From Thermoproteota archaeon (GTDB lineage: Archaea; Korarchaeota; Korarchaeia; B14-G2): a stretch of DNA of 8,322 nucleotides. Position 1 is the stretch's first letter. Each line of letters opens with the position of its first letter. A program made the position numbers and the translations under genes. The DNA lies in the NCBI GenBank assembly GCA_003661385.1, contig QMWA01000067.1:1-8322 (forward strand), read 5' to 3'. Below the pieces are notes generated by a model. It made no database searches and was not told where the DNA came from. It saw only the letters and a program-made list of their open reading frames with translations. Below, piece by piece: positions 1 through 6,355 of the stretch.

Positions 1-137
1 AGCAAGGCGTCCTCTAGCTCGTCTCCACCATAGCCTAGGGACTCAGCTAGCTCAGCTAGCTCAGCCATAGATGCAACTCCATGCTGAGCAGTGTACTCAG
101 CTAGCCTCTTGAGCAGGCTACCTATGCTCCTGTCCAA
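1..137 (-). CDS. Partial small helical protein, N-terminal 45 residues (possible winged-helix)
   Basis: This gene runs off the left edge, so only its first 45 codons are visible. It reads in a different frame from the COG1600 gene and begins inside it, overlapping by 20 bases. The start is a TTG at 137-135, chosen because AAGGTG (150-145) sits seven bases upstream, a good match to the archaeal anti-Shine-Dalgarno, and because a TGA in the same frame lies just before it. The next in-frame ATG is codon 24. The peptide is rich in Leu, Ala and Glu and looks like two or three short amphipathic helices, with Met-Ala-Glu-Leu-Ala-Glu-Leu at 24-30 and a Gly-Tyr-Gly-Gly turn at 36-39. That pattern recalls small winged-helix or helix-turn-helix domains such as the MCM C-terminal domain, but this is shape only. 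It is the fourth gene of the operon led by inositol-phosphate synthase. Confidence 0.55.
   Translation of the reverse strand, partial: MDRSIGSLLKRLAEYTAQHGVASMAELAELAESLGYGGDELEDAL
41..66. repeat. Short 9-bp tandem repeat inside coding sequence
   Basis: The plus strand shows CTCAGCTAG twice in a row followed by CTCAGC. On the coding strand these are Ala-Glu-Leu triplets of codons within the small partial protein, giving a repeated Glu-Leu-Ala helix. The period is a multiple of three, so length changes would keep the frame. It may simply reflect the strong local preference for CTA, GCT and GAG codons. Confidence 0.6.
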
Positions 138-825
138 CTGGGCACACCTTCACACATACCCCACAGACCTCCTCGCCGTACCTCGGGTTCCTCTCTATCT
201 CCTTCAGCCTCCTGCTGCACGCTCTAGCATCAAAGCACTCGTAGAGCGGAGGTGGGTAGAGCTTGAAGCTCACGTCTCTGACTGCTCCAGCTGGGCAGGC
301 TTCCACGCAGGCCCTGCAGCTCCCGCACCTGCACTCAAGAGGCTCACCTGGCTCTAGAGGGCAGTCTGTCAGCACTGTGACAAGCCTGACTCTAGGCCCC
401 CACTCCTCTGTCACCAGGAGCATGCTCTTCCCAATCCAGCCTAAGCCAGCTAAGGCTGCAACAGCCTTATGGGATATAGCGCCATACAGCCTTTCCTCAC
501 CTAAGCTCTGTGATGCTGGTATGGGCATCGCCCTGTAGCCGCGCCTCTGGAGCAGCGACGCTATCCTCAGAGCAGTGTAGTCTAAGGCCTGGTTGACGGC
601 CCTGTAGTGGTGGACGTATGCTTCGGTTGGGTCGTCTGGGGTTATAGCGTCTATTATGGGGTCTGAGAGCCTCCATGCCACTGATATGGCTCTCCTGAAC
701 TTCCTGAGGAGCTTGCTGGCATACCCGTAGTCATCCCTGTACAGGGCTAGGTCTGCAACTCCAACCTTAGCTGCACCAAGCTCCAGGGCTAGCTTCCTCA
801 CATCGCTCCACAAGCTCGCGCCCAA
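118..825 (-). CDS. COG1600 family double [4Fe-4S] cluster protein, epoxyqueuosine-reductase-like
   Basis: The 235-residue product resembles the QueG/COG1600 family. The segment around residues 119-138 (Ser-His-Lys ... Gly-Leu-Gly-Trp-Ile-Gly-Lys) is the family signature. Two ferredoxin-type motifs follow: C167-x2-C170-x2-C173-x3-C177-Pro, and C221-x2-C224-x3-C228-Pro with C197 or C203 as a likely fourth ligand. Bacterial QueG reduces epoxyqueuosine in tRNA using cobalamin and two clusters, but the Asp-Ser-Ala-Pro stretch containing its catalytic acid is replaced here by Ser-His-Lys, and archaea make archaeosine rather than queuosine. A tRNA role is therefore doubtful; a soluble cytoplasmic redox enzyme, perhaps corrinoid-linked, is the safer reading. 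It begins nine bases after the HAD gene. The start is uncertain: TTG at 825 is only one base from the GGGGGTG ribosome site, while a second TTG at 813 is thirteen bases away. Confidence 0.85.
   Translation of the reverse strand: MGASLWSDVRKLALELGAAKVGVADLALYRDDYGYASKLLRKFRRAISVAWRLSDPIIDAITPDDPTEAYVHHYRAVNQALDYTALRIASLLQRRGYRAMPIPASQSLGEERLYGAISHKAVAALAGLGWIGKSMLLVTEEWGPRVRLVTVLTDCPLEPGEPLECRCGSCRACVEACPAGAVRDVSFKLYPPPLYECFDARACSRRLKEIERNPRYGEEVCGVCVKVCPVGQEHR
138..150 (-). promoter_or_regulatory. Ribosome binding site deciding the TTG start of the leftmost gene
   Basis: Reading the minus strand, AAGGTG occupies 150-145 and is followed by seven bases before TTG at 137. The core GGTG matches the archaeal 16S 3' end. 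It lies within the coding region of the upstream COG1600 gene, which fits translation of an overlapping downstream gene. Confidence 0.5.
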
Positions 826-834
826 GCACCCCCT

Positions 835-1479
835 CTAGATGTGCTTTAAGAGCTCAGCTAAGCTCCCTTCCAGGACGATGTCTACCTCAGCCTCCAGCTC
901 AGGGTGCTTCGGCCTATAAGCCACCTTGAGGCCAGCTTCCTTCATCATGCTGAGGTCGTATCTCGTGTCTCCGACTGCAGCAAACTCCTCCAGTGGAACT
1001 GAGAGCAGAGACGAGGCCATCCTCAGAGCCATGTGCTTCCTGAGCGGGTCAACCCTGAGTATGCACTCTCCAGTGAGGTAGCCTTCCTCATCCACCACGA
1101 GCCCGTTCCCGATCCACAGGTCAGCTTGAAGCTCTCTAGCTACCCTAGCTGCAAGCAGGTCTATCCCGCTAGTGACTATGGCAGTAGCTATGCCACGCGC
1201 CCTGAGCTCCCTGAAGAGCTCCCTGGCGCCGTCAGCGAGCTCAACCTTATCAAGGGCGTCTATCACGTCCAAAATGTGGGGGAGCTTGCCTCCCTTCCCC
1301 CAGAGGGCTATGTCAAGCCTAGCCCACTCGAGGTAGCTTATCACACCCTGCTCGTAGAGCCTCCTGTTCTCCTCGACTTTAGCTGGATCTGCTCCAAAAG
1401 CGTCGTGGAGGAGAGCCCAGCTCGACTCCTCCTTGGTCAGGGTCCCGTCCATGTCAAATGCTACTGCCCTTATCCTCAT
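835..1479 (-). CDS. HAD-family phosphatase, phosphoserine-phosphatase-like
   Basis: A complete 214-residue haloacid dehalogenase hydrolase. Motif I is Asp-Met-Asp-Gly-Thr at 9-13, with D9 the expected nucleophile and D11 the acid/base. Motif II is the Thr-Ser-Gly at 103-105, motif III probably K148, and motif IV Gly-Asp-x3-Asp at 170-175. The helical cap between 14 and 80 and the overall length fit the SerB-like C1-cap group; an early Glu (17/18) and R54 sit roughly where archaeal phosphoserine phosphatase has substrate-binding Glu and Arg. The ATG overlaps the stop of the inositol-phosphate synthase gene by one base (TAATG), so the two are probably translationally coupled. From context the substrate may be inositol 1-phosphate or archaetidylinositol phosphate rather than phosphoserine; sequence alone does not settle this. 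Confidence 0.87.
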   Translation of the reverse strand: MRIRAVAFDMDGTLTKEESSWALLHDAFGADPAKVEENRRLYEQGVISYLEWARLDIALWGKGGKLPHILDVIDALDKVELADGARELFRELRARGIATAIVTSGIDLLAARVARELQADLWIGNGLVVDEEGYLTGECILRVDPLRKHMALRMASSLLSVPLEEFAAVGDTRYDLSMMKEAGLKVAYRPKHPELEAEVDIVLEGSLAELLKHI

Positions 1480-2567
1480 TACCTCTCTCTCTTGCCCTGG
1501 ATGAACTCCTCAACCCACTGCCTAGCTATGCTGTCAGGGACCTTCACTGGCGGGTGCTTGAACGCGTAAGCTGATATGCTCACCAGAGGGCCTGCAGCTC
1601 CTCTGTCCAAGGCTATCTTCACCGCTCTTATCACGTCTATGACTACTCCAGCGCTGTTCGGTGAGTCCTCTACTGTCAGCTTAGCCTCGACTATGATCGG
1701 CTGCCCGCCGAACTTCGTTCCCCTGACGTAGATGTAGCATATCTTCTTGTCCTCCAGGAATGGGACGTAGTCTGATGGCCCAATCCTGGTTGGAACCTCG
1801 TAGGGTATCAGGCTTGTGACAGCTGTGGTCTTGCTCACTCTCTTCGTCTTCAGCCTCTCCTCTACTGTCATGTTGAGGAAGTCTGTGTTGCCTCCTATGT
1901 TCAGCTGGTATGTCTCCTCGACTTTGACTCCCCTGTCCACCAGGAGGTTGACTATCGCCCTGTGGAGTATCGTCGCCCCAACCTGGCTCTTGATGTCGTC
2001 TCCAGCCACAGGTATGCCCTTCTCCTCGAACTTCCTCGCCCACTCTGGGTCTGATGCTATGAACTCTGGTATGCAGTTCACGAAGGCTACTCCAGCCTCC
2101 AGGCAGCACTTCGCGTAGTACCTAGTGGCCTCGTAGCTCCCCACCGGGACGAAGTTGATGAGCATGTCCGCCTTAGCGGCCTTAAGCTCCTCTGCCACGT
2201 CAACTGGCTTCACCTCGCTCTCGTCGTAGACCTTGAAAGCTTCCCTCATGTGCGGGGCTACACCGTCGAGTATTGGAGCTGGCTTCACCTCCACTCCGCA
2301 CTTCGGTGGGTTAGCGAACCTGGCGCAGCAGTTCGGCTCAGTGAATATGGCTTCACTGAGGTCCTTGCCTATCTTAAGCCTGTTCACGTCGAAGGCCGCC
2401 ACAAACTCTATGTCAGATATCCTGTAGCCGCCGAAGTTCACGTGCATGAGCCCTGGCACGAACTCATCATCGCTCACATTCCTATAGTACTCAACACCCT
2501 GGACCAGAGCAGAGGCGCAGTTGCCAACTCCAGCAATTGCAACCCTGATCTTCCCCAAAGCTATCAC
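1479..2567 (-). CDS. ino1: myo-inositol-1-phosphate synthase, archaeal type
   Basis: The 362-residue product is a full-length inositol-1-phosphate synthase, which cyclises D-glucose 6-phosphate to 1L-myo-inositol 1-phosphate with bound NAD in the cytoplasm. Visible hallmarks are the Rossmann glycine motif Gly-Val-Gly-Asn-Cys-Ala-Ser at 13-19, the Gly-Asp-Asp-Ile-Lys-Ser-Gln block at 189-195, Asn-Ile-Gly-Gly-Asn-Thr-Asp-Phe at 223-230, the Lys-rich stretch at 240-247 and Asp-Ser-Pro-Asn-Ser-Ala-Gly at 301-307. In archaea the product feeds archaetidylinositol lipids and, in some hyperthermophiles, di-myo-inositol phosphate. The GTG start at 2567 is taken because a TATA-like box lies about 27 bases upstream, so the message is likely leaderless; a TTG three codons later is the alternative. 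It leads a four-gene minus-strand operon. Confidence 0.96.
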   Translation of the reverse strand: MIALGKIRVAIAGVGNCASALVQGVEYYRNVSDDEFVPGLMHVNFGGYRISDIEFVAAFDVNRLKIGKDLSEAIFTEPNCCARFANPPKCGVEVKPAPILDGVAPHMREAFKVYDESEVKPVDVAEELKAAKADMLINFVPVGSYEATRYYAKCCLEAGVAFVNCIPEFIASDPEWARKFEEKGIPVAGDDIKSQVGATILHRAIVNLLVDRGVKVEETYQLNIGGNTDFLNMTVEERLKTKRVSKTTAVTSLIPYEVPTRIGPSDYVPFLEDKKICYIYVRGTKFGGQPIIVEAKLTVEDSPNSAGVVIDVIRAVKIALDRGAAGPLVSISAYAFKHPPVKVPDSIARQWVEEFIQGKRER

Positions 2568-2590
2568 CCATGTATTATTACAGCTTGCTC

Positions 2591-2598
2591 TTTTTAAA
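2591..2598 (-). promoter_or_regulatory. TATA-like box for the inositol-phosphate synthase operon
   Basis: The minus strand reads TTTAAAAA here, preceded by CCACCA. Its centre is about 27 bases upstream of the GTG start at 2567, the spacing of an archaeal TATA box to its transcription start, so the transcript should begin at or within a few bases of the start codon. Confidence 0.65.
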
Positions 2599-2635
2599 TG
2601 GTGGAGCGCACTGCCACCAGCCTGCTCTCAGTAAA

Positions 2636-2643
2636 CCTAAAAG
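2636..2643 (+). promoter_or_regulatory. TATA-like box for the flavoprotein operon
   Basis: CCTAAAAG, preceded by GTAAA that could act as a BRE, lies with its centre about 26 bases ahead of the GTG at 2665. It is weaker than the box facing the other way. The 97-bp gap between the two divergent operons holds only these two promoters. Confidence 0.5.
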
Positions 2644-2664
2644 CAGCGTGAGCCTAGCAGCAGG

Positions 2665-3513
2665 GTGCTTCATGTGAAGGTTCTAGCCCTGGTTGCAAGC
2701 CACAGGAGAGACGGGAACACAGAGATACTGGTTAAGGAGGCCCTCATGAGGGCTGAGGAGCTTGGTGCAAGCTGCGAGATCATCAGGCTGACCGAGCTGA
2801 AGCTCGCTCCCTGTAAGGCATGCTATGCATGCCTCTTCACAGAGTGCAAGCTGGAAGACGACGGGGAGTGGCTCATAGGGAAGCTAAAGGAGGCTGATGC
2901 CCTCCTGATAGGGACTCCAACCTACCTGCTGACCGTACCTGGCCAGCTTAAGCTGTTCTTCGACAGGATACTCTCAATTTACCCGAGGCTGAGCTGGACG
3001 ATGGGGAAGCCTGCTGCAGCCATAGCTACAGCAGGAATCCCTGGGTGGGAGGCTCTTGTGCTCCCTTCTGTCCTAGCGTTCCTCTATGGGGTAGGCTACA
3101 GGGTTGTAGGCAAGCTCCTAGCCTACGGGAGGGGGCCAGGTGAAGTCCTCCTGGACTCCAGGTACATGGAGGAGGCTAGGAGGCTCGGGGAGAAGCTGGC
3201 TAAGGCAGCTATGGGGGAGGAGGTGGAGCTGGAGAAGGAGAGCTGGGAGTGCCCTGTTTGCGGCTGCAGCCTTGTGAAGCTGACCCAGAATGGAGCTGAG
3301 TGCCCTGTTTGCGGCTCAGAGCTCAGGCTTGAGCTGTCAGACAGAGGCTACAGGGTCAGCTGCACTGGGGGAGGGAGGTTCAGCGAGGAGAAGCTAGCTG
3401 AGCACCTGGAGTGGCTCCGCGGGACAGTAGTGGAGTACATGGAGCTCAGGGAGAGGATAGAGGAGCTGAGAGCAAGGTACAGGTCCTACACCCCATACGC
3501 TAAGCCGAGGTGA
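2665..3513 (+). CDS. Iron-sulfur flavoprotein (NADPH-dependent FMN reductase fold) with C-terminal zinc ribbon
   Basis: Residues 3-185 form a flavodoxin-like FMN-binding domain with the Gly-Asn-Thr phosphate-loop residues at 17-19 and Gly-Thr-Pro-Thr-Tyr at 83-87. The compact cysteine motif C50-x2-C53-x2-C56-x4-C61 matches archaeal iron-sulfur flavoproteins (Isf), which bind a [4Fe-4S] cluster near FMN and transfer electrons in the cytoplasm. Unlike the roughly 190-residue standard protein, this one has about 95 extra residues: two Cys-Pro-Val-Cys-Gly knuckles (196-200, 213-217) forming a likely zinc ribbon, then a charged helix at about 240-272. GTG at 2665 is kept because the TATA box predicts transcription starting there; GTG at 2674 would give the more usual Met-Lys-Val-Leu start and has GGGTG six bases before it. 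It leads an overlapping three-gene operon. Confidence 0.88.
   Translation: MLHVKVLALVASHRRDGNTEILVKEALMRAEELGASCEIIRLTELKLAPCKACYACLFTECKLEDDGEWLIGKLKEADALLIGTPTYLLTVPGQLKLFFDRILSIYPRLSWTMGKPAAAIATAGIPGWEALVLPSVLAFLYGVGYRVVGKLLAYGRGPGEVLLDSRYMEEARRLGEKLAKAAMGEEVELEKESWECPVCGCSLVKLTQNGAECPVCGSELRLELSDRGYRVSCTGGGRFSEEKLAEHLEWLRGTVVEYMELRERIEELRARYRSYTPYAKPR
3247..3316 (+). repeat. Exact 19-bp direct repeat encoding the two zinc knuckles
   Basis: The 19-base word at 3247-3265 occurs again, unchanged, at 3298-3316, 51 bases later and in the same reading frame. Both copies encode Glu-Cys-Pro-Val-Cys-Gly. Identity at the silent positions as well suggests a recent duplication or local gene conversion rather than slow convergence on the knuckle motif. 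Confidence 0.85.
3507..3513 (+). promoter_or_regulatory. Strong ribosome binding site for the luciferase-family gene
   Basis: GAGGTGA is a full match to the archaeal anti-Shine-Dalgarno and lies five bases ahead of TTG at 3519. It overlaps the stop codon of the flavoprotein gene, and it argues for the TTG at 3519 over the GTG at 3510 that lies within the site itself. Confidence 0.6.
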
Positions 3514-3518
3514 CCACG

Positions 3519-4574
3519 TTGGAGGTCAAGTTCGGCTACCAGCTCCCACCATACAATGTCGAGCTCATCAAGTGGGCTGCACAGTATGCTGATAGCAGTG
3601 GGTACAGCTACGTCTTCATGGCAGACCACCTGGTAGGCATCGGTATAAGGAGGTTCGACTTCCTAGAGGCATGGAGCACCCTAGGAGCTCTCTCAGCCAT
3701 AACCGAGAGGGTCAAGCTAGGCACGTGCGTAAGCGACCCACACAGGCGGCACCCAGCTGTCCTAGCCCAGTCCCTAGCTACACTAGACCAGCTCACTGGA
3801 GGGCGAGCCATACTGGGGCTTGGGGCAGGTGAGGCGATGAACCTAGAGCCATATGGGATAGAGTGGAGCAAGCCCGTGTCAAGGCTGAGGGAAGCTGCCC
3901 TGGTCGTGAGGAGGCTGCTTACAGAGGACAGAGTGAGCTTCACTGGCAGGTTCTACAGGCTCAGAGACGCCATGCTGGAGCCCAAGGGGGTTCAGAAGCC
4001 CAACCCGCCTATCTGGATTGCAGCCAACTCACCTAGGTCCATAAGGATAGCTGCTGAGCTAGGAGACGGCTGGGTTCCGACGACGCCTCCTGCCTCACCT
4101 GAGAGGTACAGGAGCTGGCTAAGTGAGCTGAGAGAGCATGCCTCGAGGGCTGGCAGGAGCCCAAGCGAGGTGGAGCCAGCGCTCTTCCTCTACAGCCTCG
4201 TAGCCCCAACGAGAGAGGAGGCCTGGGAGGCCATCAGGGTGCCAGCTAAGCTCATAATAGCCCTCTGGCCTGGTGCAGCCAAGGAGGCTGGAGCAGAGAT
4301 CCCAGAGAGCCTAGGCATACACAGGTTCACCTTCACCACAGAGAATGTCGAGAAGCTCCTCAAGGTGGCACTGGAGAAGATACCTGATGAGGCAGTCGAC
4401 AGGTACTTCATCTATGGTTCTCCAAGCGACTGCATCGAGAAGATTGGGGAGTATGCTAAGGCTGGGGTGAGGAGCTTCATAGTAGCTCTGCTGGTCAGGC
4501 TGAAGGACATGAAGGCTCAGCTCAAGCTGTACACTGAGAGGGTAGTGAAGCCTGTGCTAGGGGGTGTGGTTTGA
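3519..4574 (+). CDS. Luciferase-like (LLM) F420/flavin-dependent oxidoreductase
   Basis: A complete TIM-barrel protein of about 351 residues in the bacterial luciferase-like family that includes F420-dependent Mer, Adf and Fgd. Counting from the upstream GTG at 3510, the hallmarks are the first strand Phe-Gly-Tyr-Gln-Leu-Pro at 8-13, the Ala-Asp-His at 38-40, the Glu-Arg-Val-Lys-Leu-Gly-Thr block at 66-72, Leu-Asp-Gln-Leu-Thr-Gly-Gly-Arg at 92-99, Leu-Gly-Ala-Gly-Glu at 104-108 and Gly-Ser-Pro-Ser-Asp at 303-307. These favour an F420 or flavin hydride-transfer enzyme; the substrate cannot be named. TTG at 3519 is preferred for its perfectly spaced ribosome site and family-like Met-Glu-Val-Lys-Phe-Gly start; GTG at 3510 would overlap the previous gene as GTGA. 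The flavoprotein upstream could exchange electrons with the same cofactor pool. Confidence 0.88.
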   Translation: MEVKFGYQLPPYNVELIKWAAQYADSSGYSYVFMADHLVGIGIRRFDFLEAWSTLGALSAITERVKLGTCVSDPHRRHPAVLAQSLATLDQLTGGRAILGLGAGEAMNLEPYGIEWSKPVSRLREAALVVRRLLTEDRVSFTGRFYRLRDAMLEPKGVQKPNPPIWIAANSPRSIRIAAELGDGWVPTTPPASPERYRSWLSELREHASRAGRSPSEVEPALFLYSLVAPTREEAWEAIRVPAKLIIALWPGAAKEAGAEIPESLGIHRFTFTTENVEKLLKVALEKIPDEAVDRYFIYGSPSDCIEKIGEYAKAGVRSFIVALLVRLKDMKAQLKLYTERVVKPVLGGVV

Positions 4575-5242
4575 TAAACAGCAGCAACATACTGGAGGTC
4601 TTGGAGAAGGTGAGGGCTGCAGTAGCTGAGTACAGCGAGCCAGCTGTATCAGCTGCAGCCGACAGAGACCCCTTTAAGGTGCTGATAGCAACTATACTCA
4701 GTGCTAGGACAAAGGACGAGGTCACTGTGGAGGCTGCTAGGAGGCTCTTCTCAAAGGCGAGCACACCCCACGACATGCTGAAGCTCAGCGCTGAGGAGAT
4801 ATCCAAGCTCATCTACCCAGTAGGCTTCTACAGAAGCAAGGCGAAGGCCATCCTTGAGGTCTGCAGGGCTCTAGTAGAGGAGCATGGCGGCAAGGTACCT
4901 GACTCCATGGAGGAGCTTCTCAAGCTCAAAGGTGTTGGGAGGAAGACAGCTAACCTGGTGCTCTCCTTGGGCTACGGGAAGCCTGCCATATGCGTTGACA
5001 CGCACGTCCACAGGATCACCAACAGGTGGGGGCTTGTGAGCACCAAGACTCCAGAGGAAACGGAGAGAGCTCTCATGGAGAAGATACCCAGAGAGCACTG
5101 GTCTGAGGTCAATAGGCTCCTGGTGGTCTTTGGCCAGAGGATATGCAGGCCAGCTAGGCCTCTATGCGGTAGATGCCCGATAGCCGACATATGCCCGAAG
5201 ATAGGGGTAGAAGAGGGGAGAAAGAGGAGATCAAGGAGATAA
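4571..5242 (+). CDS. nth: Endonuclease III, [4Fe-4S] DNA glycosylase/AP lyase
   Basis: The 223-residue product is a full endonuclease III, which removes oxidised pyrimidines and cuts at abasic sites in base excision repair. The helix-hairpin-helix is Leu-Lys-Gly-Val-Gly-Arg-Lys-Thr-Ala at 119-127 with catalytic K125, followed by catalytic D143 in Val-Asp-Thr-His. The C-terminal cluster loop is C192-x6-C199-x2-C202-x5-C208, the canonical spacing. An early Ser-Ala-Arg-Thr-Lys-Asp block at 44-49 matches the glycosylase core, and the tail is strongly basic. The TTG start overlaps the preceding stop as TTGA, and GGGGTG at 4561-4566 sits four bases upstream, so translation is probably coupled to the luciferase-family gene. 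Its end overlaps the convergent dehydrogenase by 12 bases. Confidence 0.97.
   Translation: MINSSNILEVLEKVRAAVAEYSEPAVSAAADRDPFKVLIATILSARTKDEVTVEAARRLFSKASTPHDMLKLSAEEISKLIYPVGFYRSKAKAILEVCRALVEEHGGKVPDSMEELLKLKGVGRKTANLVLSLGYGKPAICVDTHVHRITNRWGLVSTKTPEETERALMEKIPREHWSEVNRLLVVFGQRICRPARPLCGRCPIADICPKIGVEEGRKRRSRR
5231..5242. other. Tail-to-tail overlap of two genes
   Basis: The plus-strand endonuclease III stop (TAA, 5240-5242) and the minus-strand dehydrogenase stop (TGA, 5233-5231) lie inside each other's coding sequence, a 12-bp convergent overlap. No T-run or hairpin is visible here, so each transcript probably runs into the other gene's 3' end. Confidence 0.9.
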
Positions 5243-6355
5243 AACCTCCTCAAATACTTCTATCCCAGACTCAGCGAGGAGCCTGGTTATCCTCGTGTAG
5301 AGCCCCTCTCTCTTCCCAAGCTCCTCAGGAGGGACCACCCCTGCCTCAACCTCACCTTCAGCCACCAGCAAGGCTACTGAGGCTGCAGTGTACCCTGTCG
5401 TTCTAGCCATAGCTGAAAGCCCTTCAGCCTCGCTGTACTCGTCTACCATAGTGAACCTAGCCCTCCCACCAGCCCCCCTGGCCTCAACCATCAAGAGGAC
5501 CATGTCTCTGCAGGGCTTCAGCCTCCTCTTCAAGAGCTCTGCAAGCAGGTCTCTAGGCCTGACTTGCACACCAGAGACCTCGACAGCCTCACTTGACATG
5601 AGCCCTAGCTCCCTGAGCAGCTTGATCTTAGCAGCATGCCCAGGGTACCTCAGCGTCTTCTCAAACATCCTCCTTGCCTTGATTGTCTTGATGAGTGTCC
5701 TCAAGCCATCAGTGTAGAAGGCCTCGAGCCTGAGCGGCGGGCTGGATGGGAACTCCACCTCCTCAAGCCCGCTTAGAGGCTCTACAGCAGCAACTCTGCC
5801 ATCAGCTACTATCCTAGCTGGCCGCGTGTACTCCTCAATCAAGTCCTCTACAGACCAGGTTATGCAGTACTCTAAGGGAGGCTCTGGCCTAGCTGGTATC
5901 CCACCCACGTATATCTTAAGCTCCTCCAGCTCACCTAGCTTGCTTTCAGCTCTCCCAGCTAGGATGTTGCTCAAGCCAGGTGCTACACCGCAGTCTGGCA
6001 CGAATGCCACTTCACGCTCATGAGCTAGGCTGCTGAAGCTGAATGGGTCTACGTCAGAGTAGGAGACATCCACCACGCTTACCCCAGCTCTGAGGCCAGC
6101 TGACACCCCAAGGGGCCCCACGCTGCCTGGTAGAGCTACGCATGCCACGTCATGCCCCTCAAGCACGCTGGACAGCTCCCCTAGGTCTGCTGCATCCACC
6201 TTAGCTGCTCTAGCCTTGGCTCCAGCGAGCTCAGCTGCTCTCTCAGCTGACTCAAGTGAGGCGTCGATGAGGGTGATCCTAGTGAAGCCCAGCTGCCCAA
6301 GCCTCCTAGCTATGGCCATACCTACTCTGCCACAGCCGACTACAGCAGCTTCCAT
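5231..6355 (-). CDS. Saccharopine dehydrogenase-family enzyme, lysine 6-dehydrogenase-like
   Basis: A 374-residue NAD(P)-dependent dehydrogenase. The N-terminal Rossmann domain carries Gly-Cys-Gly-Arg-Val-Gly at 7-12 and an Asp at 31 at the end of the second strand, which favours NAD over NADP. Family signatures are [10 protein letters not shown] at 121-130, Gly-Gly-Ile-Pro at 151-154 with Arg-Pro-Glu-Pro-Pro-Leu-Glu-Tyr at 156-163, Thr-Leu-Arg-Tyr-Pro-Gly-His at 234-240 and Ala-Arg-Thr-Thr-Gly-Tyr-Thr at 317-323. The block at 149-163 resembles, from memory, lysine 6-dehydrogenase, which makes allysine from lysine; saccharopine or carboxynorspermidine chemistry is possible. ATG at 6355 is chosen because it begins right at the Rossmann strand, GGTGGGG lies upstream, and the promoter predicts a transcript starting near 6391, excluding the longer TTG start at 6412. 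Confidence 0.88.
   Translation of the reverse strand: MEAAVVGCGRVGMAIARRLGQLGFTRITLIDASLESAERAAELAGAKARAAKVDAADLGELSSVLEGHDVACVALPGSVGPLGVSAGLRAGVSVVDVSYSDVDPFSFSSLAHEREVAFVPDCGVAPGLSNILAGRAESKLGELEELKIYVGGIPARPEPPLEYCITWSVEDLIEEYTRPARIVADGRVAAVEPLSGLEEVEFPSSPPLRLEAFYTDGLRTLIKTIKARRMFEKTLRYPGHAAKIKLLRELGLMSSEAVEVSGVQVRPRDLLAELLKRRLKPCRDMVLLMVEARGAGGRARFTMVDEYSEAEGLSAMARTTGYTAASVALLVAEGEVEAGVVPPEELGKREGLYTRITRLLAESGIEVFEEVLSP

Noticed and set aside
41-66. CTCAGCTAG tandem copies as a CRISPR or operator array
   Set aside because: Period of nine bases with no spacers, in frame inside a coding sequence; best read as repeated Glu-Leu-Ala codons.
1033-1569. Open frame of 178 codons on the plus strand, opposite the HAD phosphatase and synthase end
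   Set aside because: It lies antisense to two genes with clear catalytic motifs, its product has no domain pattern and is rich in Pro/Ser/Leu as expected from a mirror of these codons.
1681-2109. 142-codon minus-strand frame inside the inositol-phosphate synthase gene
   Set aside because: Same strand, shifted frame, low-complexity Arg/Gly/Gln-rich product; a by-product of the codon use of the real gene.
2413-2470. Possible C/D box guide RNA on the minus strand (ATGATGA at 2470-2464, CTGA at 2416-2413)
   Set aside because: No pairing terminal stem and no clear internal D'/C' boxes; the bases are explained by Ser-Asp-Asp-Glu and Ile-Ser-Asp codons of the synthase.
3608-3943. 111-codon minus-strand frame within the luciferase-family gene
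   Set aside because: Antisense to a conserved family protein, no promoter or ribosome site, Ser/Pro/Leu-rich shadow composition.
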